Positions 1 through 5,620 of a stretch of DNA of 6,852 nucleotides are shown here, one piece after another. The stretch is from NCBI GenBank assembly GCA_020027655.1, contig JAHKKJ010000191.1, positions 1-6,852 on the forward strand. Reading direction: 5' to 3'. The DNA comes from Deltaproteobacteria bacterium. GTDB taxonomy: Bacteria; Desulfobacterota; Binatia; UBA9968. Position 1 is the first letter of the stretch. Each line of letters starts with the position of its first letter. The notes under the pieces are model-generated. The model was not told the DNA's origin, ran no database searches, and saw nothing but the letters and a program-made list of their open reading frames with translations. Made by a program: the position numbers and the translations under genes.

Positions 1-590
1 CCTATTATTATCCCCATGACGATTATGAGGTTTACGCCCATTACAAAGCGATCGCCAATGCCGTTCCCGGCGTGCCTCTATTCATTTACGACAATACGGA
101 AACAACTCATGTAGAAATCACGCCGCCTAAAGCAAACAAAATCATCGAAGCCATCGCTCCCAACCCTTTAGCGGGAATCAAGGTGTCGTTCATCGCTTAT
201 GACAAGCTCCTGGGCTACGTGTATCAGTTGCCCAAATCCGTCGGCGTTTTTCCCGGAGGCATCTTCTCTTTATACACCGGTTACTCAATTGGCGTTCGCG
301 GCGCCATTCACCCGCCGTCAACTCCGTTTCCGGAGACCTGTGTAAAGATGTACGAGGCCCTGAAAGCGGGCAATCTCCAAGCAGCCCAGAAGGAGCATGA
401 TCTACTGACCAGGCTCATGCAGGTCGTCGGACGGTTTTTGCGCACCCATGGCCGGGGCGTATTCGGCGAATTGATGCGCATGCGCGGCTTACCCGTCGAA
501 CGCTTTCCACGCTGGGAGTGCGCGCCGTTCACTGAGAAAGACCGAGCGGAGTTGAAAGAGGGAATAGCGAAAACCGGCGCCGCTCTGTAA
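1..590 (+). CDS. DapA/NanA-family (dihydrodipicolinate synthase-like) aldolase/lyase, 5' end outside window
   Basis: The open frame enters from the left edge (first whole codon at 3) and ends at TAA 588-590, giving 195 visible residues. Full-length family members run about 290-310 aa, so roughly the first third is missing. The GTG at 72 is internal: residues upstream of it continue the family pattern (YYYP near the edge, then a helix and a strand ending FIYDN). Class I aldolase landmarks are present. Tyr29 (codon 87-89, in IYDN) matches the catalytic Tyr133 of E. coli DapA, and Lys60 (codon 180-182, in AGIK) matches Schiff-base Lys161. They lie 31 residues apart here and 28 in E. coli. The rest fits the helical C-terminal domain. 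The family includes DHDP synthase, sialate lyase, KDG aldolase and related hydratases/aldolases. The neighbours suggest catabolism rather than lysine synthesis, but the substrate cannot be read from this sequence. The family call is firm and the specificity unknown. Confidence 0.88.
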   Translation, partial: YYYPHDDYEVYAHYKAIANAVPGVPLFIYDNTETTHVEITPPKANKIIEAIAPNPLAGIKVSFIAYDKLLGYVYQLPKSVGVFPGGIFSLYTGYSIGVRGAIHPPSTPFPETCVKMYEALKAGNLQAAQKEHDLLTRLMQVVGRFLRTHGRGVFGELMRMRGLPVERFPRWECAPFTEKDRAELKEGIAKTGAAL

Positions 591-631
591 CCTGGTTGTT
601 CATGTTTCATGTAGGGATCGGATAAGATCCA

Positions 632-833
632 TCTCGCGCAAAGGCGCAAAGAACGCCAAGGTTAAACAAAAATTTGAAACCTGAAATCCGAAATTCGAAT
701 TTAAATGATCAAGAAGTACAAAATTCCAAACGATCTCGTCGCGATTTTTAGATTTCGGATTTCAGTGTTTCGGTTTGTTTCGGATTTCGAGCTTCGGATT
801 TCGGATTTTGATTCGGTGGCGTCTTGGCGCGAT
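632..833. repeat. Composite inverted-repeat element with GC-rich ends and AT-rich core
   Basis: The left end is a 30-base arm at 632-661 that begins TCTCGCGCAAAGGCGC. The right end, 817-833, is a similar arm inverted (its reverse complement begins ATCGCGCCAAGACGCC). Over the first 15 bases from TCGCGC, the two ends agree at 12. The core (about 673-812) contains a perfect 13-base inverted repeat, TGAAATCCGAAAT at 682-694 and ATTTCGGATTTCA at 752-764, followed by several degenerate TTTCGGATTTC units. No reading frame in it looks like a real protein. The shape resembles a small non-autonomous palindromic element (MITE- or REP-like), but I see no clear target-site duplication, so mobility is inference. 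Confidence 0.6.
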
Positions 834-855
834 GCAAAAAAGAGAGATCGGTCAA

Positions 856-885
856 TCTCGCGCAAAGACGCAAAGGGCGCCAAGG
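856..885 (+). repeat. GC-rich interspersed repeat arm, second direct copy
   Basis: This 30-base copy matches the arm at 632-661 at 27 of 30 positions. It matches the inverted copy at 3389-3417 at 28 of 29. GATCGG lies a few bases upstream in all three copies, so the repeat unit probably extends further 5'. Read as protein it gives the arginine/lysine/alanine-rich string (SRKDAKGAKE-like) that can falsely lengthen the N terminus of the following gene. Confidence 0.75.
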
Positions 886-913
886 AAGAATTTATAACTG
901 TTCTCGGAAGGCT

Positions 914-1714
914 ATGACAACCGCCCATCAACCACTGGTGCTGGAGATCGGTCAACGGCTTTCGTCCAGCGAGGCGAAAGCCTTCACTGATGAGATCAAG
1001 CACCGCATGTATGCGCGCTGGAATGAGAGGATTTTCGGTGGCGCGTTCATGCGCGATCTCGAAGCCGGCAAGCTGCCGATGGAAACCATTCGGCTGTTTT
1101 GGAGGCATTGGTACAGTTACCCCGTGGAGATCAATAACTTTCACCTGATCATTTACCAGCGGCATCAAGGCTTCTTTGCGCGCCACCGTGAACTGCTAAC
1201 ACCATATGTCGGCAAAATCAGCGACGAACTGGTGAACCCTAGTATTCCCGGCCATATCCAGGTGTTGATCAAACAGGGTGAGGCTTTCGGTGTCACACTG
1301 GACGAGATGGTGAACTGCGAAGTATTCCCGGAGTGCCGCGCGCTGACCGAATTTGGCCGCGGTCTGGTGTACGAAGGCAGCATGATCGAGTGGTGGGCGC
1401 GATCGTTGAACGAAGAAATGTTCGGCCATTGGGCGAAACGCTGGCGTCAAGCGTTACTTGAGAAATACAATGTTAAGGGACCGGATCTCCATTATTTTCA
1501 AGTCCATGAAGAAGCGGATCTTCATGAACATGAAGACGGGTTGATGGCGCACGGACAAGTGGCCAGAATGGTCTTCGAGACCTTGCTGCAGGACGGCCTG
1601 ACCTGGTACCGCCCGGGCTGGAGTCCGGAGTATTGCTGCCTCACTAACGCCGACTACGTAGCCATGTTTCACGATGGGATCTATAAACATTCGAGAGAAG
1701 TGGGACATTTTTAA
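914..1714 (+). CDS. Heme-oxygenase-like fold putative di-iron oxygenase (PqqC/CADD-like)
   Basis: A 266-aa, mostly helical soluble protein of the PqqC/TenA/CADD superfamily, whose iron-binding members activate O2. The clearest signature is His198-x3-Asp202-x3-His206 (VHEEADLH), the same spacing as the metal-binding His174/Asp178/His182 of CADD. Other candidate ligands are Glu72 and His77 (helix with VEINNFH) and a Glu among Glu154, Glu159, Glu167 and Glu168; which are used cannot be settled by eye. Candidate family activities include p-aminobenzoate formation (CADD), fatty-acid decarboxylation (UndA) and lysine cleavage (BesC), so no substrate is claimed. I start at ATG 914: GGAAGG (906-911) precedes it, closely spaced at 2 nt, and the protein looks complete. 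The frame stays open to 824, but that stretch is translated interspersed repeat. UbiD follows 100 bases downstream in the same direction, suggesting co-transcription. It could instead be a non-redox TenA-like protein, but the ligand set argues for metal. Confidence 0.75.
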   Translation: MTTAHQPLVLEIGQRLSSSEAKAFTDEIKHRMYARWNERIFGGAFMRDLEAGKLPMETIRLFWRHWYSYPVEINNFHLIIYQRHQGFFARHRELLTPYVGKISDELVNPSIPGHIQVLIKQGEAFGVTLDEMVNCEVFPECRALTEFGRGLVYEGSMIEWWARSLNEEMFGHWAKRWRQALLEKYNVKGPDLHYFQVHEEADLHEHEDGLMAHGQVARMVFETLLQDGLTWYRPGWSPEYCCLTNADYVAMFHDGIYKHSREVGHF

Positions 1715-1738
1715 GAGGAAACGGATTTGCGGAATATT

Positions 1739-1793
1739 CCCCCTCACCCTTCTCTCTCCCCCGACGACGGGGGAGAGGGTAAAAGAGAGGGGG
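1739..1793. repeat. Two-tier hairpin in the gap between the HO-like gene and the UbiD gene
   Basis: The outer stem pairs CCCCCTC (1739-1745) with GAGGGGG (1787-1793), 7 bp perfect. The inner stem pairs 1752-1763 with 1768-1779, with one G-U pair and a perfect core CTCTCCCCC (1754-1762) with GGGGGAGAG (1769-1777). A 4-base loop, ACGA (1764-1767), closes it. No T-run follows on the plus strand, so it is not a classic intrinsic terminator. It resembles the pyrimidine-rich 'CCCTCACCCT...GGGAGAGGG' intergenic repeats common in bacterial genomes. In a shared transcript it could attenuate, protect or process the RNA between the two genes; that is inference. Confidence 0.7.
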
Positions 1794-1814
1794 CTGTAGC
1801 TTAAGAGTACGACT

Positions 1815-3263
1815 ATGCCTTTTAACGATCTACGTGAATTCATCGACGCGGCGCGCGAACTGGGACAGGTCAAAGAGATTCATGGCGCTCACTGGAATCT
1901 TGAGATCGGCGCTCTCACGGAAATGTTCGCCTTCAAAGAGCCGTCTCCTCTGGTGCTCTTCGACCAGATTCCTGGCTATCCGCCCAACTTCCGTGTTGCC
2001 TCCAATCTCATCAGTAACCCGGTGCGTTCAGGCTTGACGGTCGGCATGCCGGCCGATGTGAGCCCCATTAATCTCGTGGCGAGGTGGAGAGAACTGTTGA
2101 AAGGCGTGAAGCCGATCCCGCCCCAGGTGGTTTCAACCGGACCCATCCTGGAGAACGTAAAAACCGAGGCGGACATCGACATGACGATTTTTCCGACGCC
2201 GCATTGGCATGAGCTGGATGGCGGCCGTTACATCGGTACCGCCGACTGCGTCATTACCGGGGAACCGGAGGAAGGCGGTTGGGTCAATATCGGTATCTAT
2301 CGGGTGCAGATTCATGATCGGAATACGCTGGGCCTGTATGTCTCGCCGGGTCACCACGCGCGTATCATGCGGGAGAAATATTGGGAGAAAGGCAAGAGCT
2401 GCCCGGTGGTAGTCACCTTCGGGCAAGATCCTCTGCTCTTTTTAGTGGCGGGCCAATCGCTTCCCTACGGCATGTCCGAATTAGATTATTGCGGTGGCCT
2501 GCGCGGGGCGCCGGTCGATGTCATCCGCGGCGGCGAAACCGGGCTGCCGATCCCAGCGACCGCCGAGATTGCGATTGAAGGTGATGTACCCCCGCCGGGT
2601 GAACAGGTCCACGTGGAGGGACCTTTCGGCGAATGGCCCGGATATTACGCCCACGGCGCCGCCAAGGAGCCGGTCATTCGAGTGAAGAGACTTTACTATC
2701 GCAATGATCCGATTCTTGGCGGCGCGCCGCCAATGAAACCGCCGTTCATTACCTTTGGTGTTCCCATTGGTGCCGCTGCCATCTGGAACTATTTAGAGAA
2801 GGCCGACGTCCCAGACATCAAGGGTGTCTGGTGCTACGTGGGCGGATCGGCTGCCGCCGGTGGCGCGCCGTTTATCATCGTATCAGTAAAACAGCGCTAC
2901 CACGGCCACGCGCAGCAAGCGGGGATCGCCGCCCTCGGCTCGCGCGCGGGCAACTACCACGGCCGGTTTGTCATCGTGGTCGATGACGACATCGATCCCT
3001 CAGACATGAAAGAAGTTATTTGGGCGGTTTCCACGAGATGCGATCCCAAAACCGCTATCAGCATCATCGACGGCTGTTGGAGCACGCCCCTCGACCCTGC
3101 CATGCACCCGGATCAACGGGACGCGGGGAACTTTATTAACAGCCGTGCCATCCTAAATGCCTGCCGGCCCTACGCCTGGCGCGACCGCTTCCCGCCCGTG
3201 AATGCGCTGAGCACGGAGCTGAAGAAAAAAATCGAAGAGAAGTGGAAAAAGGAATTGGCGTAG
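1815..3263 (+). CDS. UbiD-family prenylated-FMN-dependent decarboxylase
   Basis: A 482-aa full-length UbiD-like enzyme, predicted to carry out (reversible) decarboxylation of an aromatic or alpha,beta-unsaturated carboxylate in the cytoplasm with prenylated FMN. Landmarks seen: the N-terminal DLREFIDAAREL start typical of the family; Asn158 and Arg163 in NIGIYR, matching Asn168 and Arg173 of A. niger Fdc1; His180/His181 (GHHARIM) and Glu222 (SELDYCGG), where Fdc1 has its metal ligands His191 and Glu233; and Glu268 and Glu273 in EGPFGE, matching catalytic Glu277 and Glu282. The full Arg-Glu-Glu catalytic set and metal site are therefore present and the protein should be active. The prFMN-making UbiX is not in the window and must be encoded elsewhere. 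The ATG at 1815 has only a weak ribosome site (AAGAG 1803-1807, 7 nt away). The substrate is unknown: the motifs do not separate phenolic-acid, cinnamate-type and heteroaromatic decarboxylases. The gene converges on the minus-strand TAXI genes. Confidence 0.95.
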   Translation: MPFNDLREFIDAARELGQVKEIHGAHWNLEIGALTEMFAFKEPSPLVLFDQIPGYPPNFRVASNLISNPVRSGLTVGMPADVSPINLVARWRELLKGVKPIPPQVVSTGPILENVKTEADIDMTIFPTPHWHELDGGRYIGTADCVITGEPEEGGWVNIGIYRVQIHDRNTLGLYVSPGHHARIMREKYWEKGKSCPVVVTFGQDPLLFLVAGQSLPYGMSELDYCGGLRGAPVDVIRGGETGLPIPATAEIAIEGDVPPPGEQVHVEGPFGEWPGYYAHGAAKEPVIRVKRLYYRNDPILGGAPPMKPPFITFGVPIGAAAIWNYLEKADVPDIKGVWCYVGGSAAAGGAPFIIVSVKQRYHGHAQQAGIAALGSRAGNYHGRFVIVVDDDIDPSDMKEVIWAVSTRCDPKTAISIIDGCWSTPLDPAMHPDQRDAGNFINSRAILNACRPYAWRDRFPPVNALSTELKKKIEEKWKKELA

Positions 3264-3340
3264 ATCTGACAAACTCCGACTGATCCCACGGGTGGATTCT
3301 TACCTTTGAAATGTTCAACAGAAGGACTTTAAGATAATTT

Positions 3341-3417
3341 ATCGCGCCAAGACGCCAAGCACGCAAAGGAAATTCTTTCTTCTTCGAACTTGGCGGCCTT
3401 TGCGTCTTTGCGCGAGA
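3341..3417. repeat. Palindromic interspersed repeat between convergent genes
   Basis: Two GC-rich arms face each other. The plus arm at 3342-3369 begins TCGCGCCAAGACGCC. The minus arm at 3389-3417 is a copy of the 856-885 repeat, identical at 28 of 29 bases. Their outer 14 bases (3342-3355 against 3402-3415) can pair with one mismatch, and inner parts pair partially. The first 17 bases (3341-3357) are the exact reverse complement of 817-833 in the other gap. Lying between two convergent genes, the foldback could serve as a transcription barrier for both, but it lacks U-tract terminator features. Confidence 0.75.
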
Positions 3418-3445
3418 CACAGTTTTTCCCGATCTCTTTTTCAGC

Positions 3446-3470
3446 CAAAATTTCAAATATACTTGGCTAG
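3446..3470 (-). repeat. 25-base motif just downstream of the distal TAXI gene, copy 1
   Basis: These 25 bases match 5596-5620 at 23 positions. On the minus strand the motif starts CTAGCCAA, continues with an ATATTT core and ends AAATTTTG. It lies 5 bases beyond the TAG stop (3476-3478) of the TAXI gene, and its own TAG (3467-3469) is in the same frame as that stop. The other copy lies at the stop of the bicupin gene. The origin is unknown: it could be the edge of an AT-rich repeat element or a remnant of gene-end exchange. Confidence 0.7.
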
Positions 3471-3475
3471 ATTTT

Positions 3476-4495
3476 CTACTTGAGATAGCCTCTCTCGCGG
3501 TAAAAGCGCGCTGCGCCCCGGTGGAACGGTGCATCATACGGCGCTTCTTCGTCGTTGGCGCACAGTTGCGCCATCTCAAGCGGCTTATAGTTGTCGGTAG
3601 GAATGACTTCTTTGCGCTTCTCGATCGCTTCGCAAATCGCATAAACTGCCTCATCCGGCATGTCGGCACGCACGATCATGGGCCAGCCGCTGAAATCGAT
3701 GGTGGTGATATCCTTGGCCATCCCGGGGAATCGGGACTTGTGCATAACGGTCGGACGATAACCCATCGCAACCATGCTCTTGAGAACTGCTCCCTCCACC
3801 GGCAGGAAACGAAAACCGTTTTCCAGCGCGGTCCGAGCCCAGCTCTTGATTCCCTCGTCGAAGATCGCGTTGACCGTGCCGTTTTCGATGCTTACCCGTC
3901 GGGCCGGATCGCTGGGCCTCGACGCCAAATGAATTTTTCCGCCCCACTTGCGAAGTTCCGCAAAGCTAAATCCGGCGGCTTGCATCACAGCGGCCACGGT
4001 AAACATCGTTGAGTTTTCCCGAAGCGCGCTTGGAGTCACCAGCCTGGTGGAGAGCTTGAGTGGAAACCGCTCTTTTTTTATCTGTGACAAGGAAGCGATC
4101 CCAGTGGATTCATGGACGGCAAAGCCCATAACGTCGTAAGAGGGAAATACCGCCAGCGTTCGCAAGGGAAGCCGCTTACGAAATGGACCTTTGCCGCGGT
4201 ACGCCATAGTCAGCAGCACCGACGGATTGACCCAGGCGAGGGAAAATTTGCCCTTGGCCACCGCTTCGATCTCCCGAAAGCTGCCGGTGGCGAAGGAGAG
4301 CGAAATGCCCTTTTGGTCGTTTGCCTTGCCGGTGAGCGAGAGCCTGAGCGCGTTGCCCAGTAGCGAATCGGTTTGTAGGACACCCTCTGCCGCTTTCCAC
4401 GATTCCGAGGAGAGCGAGCTGTCGTATAGGGCGGCGGCCAATTCCAAAAAGCCTTTGGCGCGCTGGATACCCGAGTTGTATCTCCTGATGGTCAT
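3476..4495 (-). CDS. TAXI-family TRAP-type solute-binding protein, paralogue 1, no signal peptide
   Basis: A 339-aa protein resembling the TAXI extracytoplasmic solute receptors of TRAP transporters. Features: VNPSVLLTMAYRGKGPF (90-105), LRTLAVFPSYDVMGFAV (111-127, a hinge-strand region), WGGK (184-187), NAIFDEG (209-215), TTIDFSGWPMIV (264-275) and the diagnostic C-terminal FHRGAARFYRERGYL (324-338). I start at ATG 4493-4495 because AGAGGTG (4501-4507) sits 5 nt upstream. The longer GTG start at 4516 has no such site. The N terminus is charged and polar, with no hydrophobic export helix or lipobox, which is odd for a periplasmic receptor. It lies 24 bases after the stop of paralogue 2 and is surely co-transcribed with it. 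No TRAP membrane subunits are visible. It may be an intracellular ligand-binding protein, or it may leave the cell by another route; the ligand is unknown. Confidence 0.85.
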   Translation of the reverse strand: MTIRRYNSGIQRAKGFLELAAALYDSSLSSESWKAAEGVLQTDSLLGNALRLSLTGKANDQKGISLSFATGSFREIEAVAKGKFSLAWVNPSVLLTMAYRGKGPFRKRLPLRTLAVFPSYDVMGFAVHESTGIASLSQIKKERFPLKLSTRLVTPSALRENSTMFTVAAVMQAAGFSFAELRKWGGKIHLASRPSDPARRVSIENGTVNAIFDEGIKSWARTALENGFRFLPVEGAVLKSMVAMGYRPTVMHKSRFPGMAKDITTIDFSGWPMIVRADMPDEAVYAICEAIEKRKEVIPTDNYKPLEMAQLCANDEEAPYDAPFHRGAARFYRERGYLK

Positions 4496-4500
4496 GAAAG

Positions 4501-4507
4501 CACCTCT
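4501..4507 (-). promoter_or_regulatory. Ribosome binding site deciding the paralogue 1 start
   Basis: On the minus strand AGAGGTG lies 5 nt before ATG 4493-4495. The alternative GTG codon at 4514-4516 has only an AT-rich stretch upstream, so the shorter protein is preferred. Confidence 0.7.
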
Positions 4508-4519
4508 CGCATCCACAAT

Positions 4520-5503
4520 TTACAGGCAGCCTATCTCTCGATAGTATTTTTCAGCCCCTTGGTGCAGAGGAATCACACATTTGGTGCACAGATGCCGAGT
4601 CGTGATCGGAATCTCAAAGCTCTGTAAATGTTTGGGTTGATCCTTATAGGGCGCTGCGACAGCATCTCTCTGATCGGCGCACACCCTGGCCAATAAATAC
4701 GCAACTTCTTCGGGAAGATCTTCCCGGCAAGCGAGCAACCACCCTCCATAGTCAAGGGTAAGCAGATCTTCCTCAACTCCTTTTAGACGGCCCTTGGGAA
4801 TGATTGCCTCACTAAAACCGTAGGCTTCCTTCATGTAATCGACGACTGTTCGGCTCACCGCCAAACAGCGTAGTGGCCGGGCCTCGGCCAACTGCTCCCA
4901 CATGGGATGATGCTGGCCTTCTTGAAAAATGGCGTTGGCTTGACCATTGCGAACCAGCGGAACTCCCACGACGGCGGGACCGGGAAACAAGACTTTTCCT
5001 CCCCACGATTCGATGTCCTTGTAACCGAAGCCGTACTGCTTCATTACTTGCTCCACCGTCCAGGTGAGGGTATCAGGGCCGGTGGGGCCGCTCCTGCCAG
5101 AAACCAGAGTCAACGACGGCTTTCGCCTTGCAAGATCTTCGAAAGAGTTGACGCCAAGCTCTGCCGCAACGAGCCAAAAGATATAATCGGGTTCAGGAAA
5201 ACGGGCGATTGCCCTGAGCTCGCCGACTCGCTCTTTATAAGGCCCCCTTCCCTCCATCGCCATTTTCGCTGTAACCGGCGGGTTGATGATCCCGGCATCA
5301 ACCTGTCCACTGCCGATCATTTTGGGATTCTCAAACGAACCAAGGCCGAATTTGGGTGAGTAAACTCCCACGGAAGAGACCAGACCGGTCTTCTTCTTGT
5401 CGCGAAATCCCTCCACCAACTGCGACGTCAAGCGCCACCAAGGGTGGTAGGGAAAATTAGAGACGATCTTTAGCACATAACCATACTCATCTCTCTCAAG
5501 CAT
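4520..5503 (-). CDS. TAXI-family TRAP-type solute-binding protein, paralogue 2, no signal peptide
   Basis: A 327-aa relative of the downstream gene. Shared blocks: GxGPYKERVGELRAIARFPEPDYIFWLVA (86-113), WGGK (167-170), NAIFQEG (190-196), LLTLDYGGWLL (247-257) and LHQGAEKYYREIG (313-325). The first strand of the binding-protein fold (YVLKIVSNF, 9-17) begins almost at the Met, leaving no room for a signal peptide. The start is well supported: GGAAGGA (5511-5517) lies 7 nt before ATG 5501-5503. An unusual cysteine pair precedes the C-terminal block: His304, Cys306, Cys309 and His314 form HxCxxCx4H, absent from paralogue 1. Divergence between the two proteins is high, so they probably bind different ligands or form a heteromer. 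The family assignment is strong; the cellular location and ligand are inference. Confidence 0.87.
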   Translation of the reverse strand: MLERDEYGYVLKIVSNFPYHPWWRLTSQLVEGFRDKKKTGLVSSVGVYSPKFGLGSFENPKMIGSGQVDAGIINPPVTAKMAMEGRGPYKERVGELRAIARFPEPDYIFWLVAAELGVNSFEDLARRKPSLTLVSGRSGPTGPDTLTWTVEQVMKQYGFGYKDIESWGGKVLFPGPAVVGVPLVRNGQANAIFQEGQHHPMWEQLAEARPLRCLAVSRTVVDYMKEAYGFSEAIIPKGRLKGVEEDLLTLDYGGWLLACREDLPEEVAYLLARVCADQRDAVAAPYKDQPKHLQSFEIPITTRHLCTKCVIPLHQGAEKYYREIGCL

Positions 5504-5556
5504 GCGGTCATCCTTCCGTGGAGGCTTACCGTGCCGCGTCAGTCCAAGCCGCTCTC

Positions 5557-5610
5557 GAATTAAAATCCGAAATCTAAAACTCGAAATTCGAAATGCAAAA
5601 TTTGAAATAT
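5557..5610. repeat. AT-rich 'AATCCGAAAT/CGAAATTCGAAAT' repeat
   Basis: This run of short degenerate units (AAATCCGAAATCT, CGAAATTCGAAAT, AAATTTGAAAT) belongs to the same sequence class as the core of the 632-833 element. It fills most of the 113-base gap between the bicupin stop and the TAXI paralogue 2 ribosome site. It has no coding potential and no clear terminator hairpin. Confidence 0.65.
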
Positions 5611-5620
5611 CTTTGGCTAG
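5596..5620 (-). repeat. 25-base motif overlapping the bicupin stop codon, copy 2
   Basis: This is the partner of 3446-3470 (23 of 25 identical; mismatches at the ninth and sixteenth bases). Here the TAG inside the motif (5617-5619) is the actual stop codon of the bicupin gene. The left part runs into the AT-rich repeat at 5557-5610. Confidence 0.7.

Larger units (their letters stand above)
591..913. other. Gene-free gap filled with interspersed repeats
   Basis: No credible gene lies in these 323 bases. They hold a short 5-bp hairpin (GGATC 615-619 with GATCC 626-630), a GC-rich repeat arm (632-661), AT-rich 'GAAATCCGAAAT' repeats in both orientations (about 673-812), an inverted GC-rich arm (817-833) and another direct arm (856-885). 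Open frames crossing the gap on both strands have the low-complexity composition that these repeats give when translated. I found no convincing sigma70 promoter. The only Shine-Dalgarno-like motif is GGAAGG at 906-911, just before the next gene. Confidence 0.75.

Noticed and set aside
308..649. Minus-strand 113-codon open frame opposite the DapA-like gene
   Set aside because: Antisense to a conserved protein, begins in the repeat, and has no domain character.
632..885. Possible CRISPR-like array from repeated GC-rich arms
   Set aside because: Only two direct copies about 195 bases apart plus an inverted arm, with no regular spacer length. The arms recur as inverted repeats elsewhere, unlike CRISPR repeats.
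893..898. TATAAC as a -10 promoter box for the HO-like gene
   Set aside because: No -35-like hexamer at suitable spacing (repeat sequence lies there), and the resulting leader would be only a few bases.
824..913. Longer N terminus (30 residues) for the HO-like protein
   Set aside because: These codons translate the GC-rich interspersed repeat and give an Arg/Lys-rich string. ATG 914 has GGAAGG just upstream and begins a family-like N terminus.
701..1186. Minus-strand 161-codon open frame across the repeat gap and the HO-like gene
   Set aside because: Its C-terminal half is translated AT-rich repeat (KSEIRSSKSETNRNTEIRN-like) and the rest is antisense to a well-supported gene. It is a shadow.
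3136..3669. Minus-strand 177-codon open frame spanning the convergent gap
   Set aside because: It is antisense to the UbiD C terminus, reads through the interspersed repeat (RAKTQRPPSSKKKE-like) and then runs out of frame in the TAXI gene.
3521..4012. Plus-strand 163-codon open frame inside TAXI paralogue 1
   Set aside because: Antisense to a gene with clear family signatures; the translation shows no recognisable domain.
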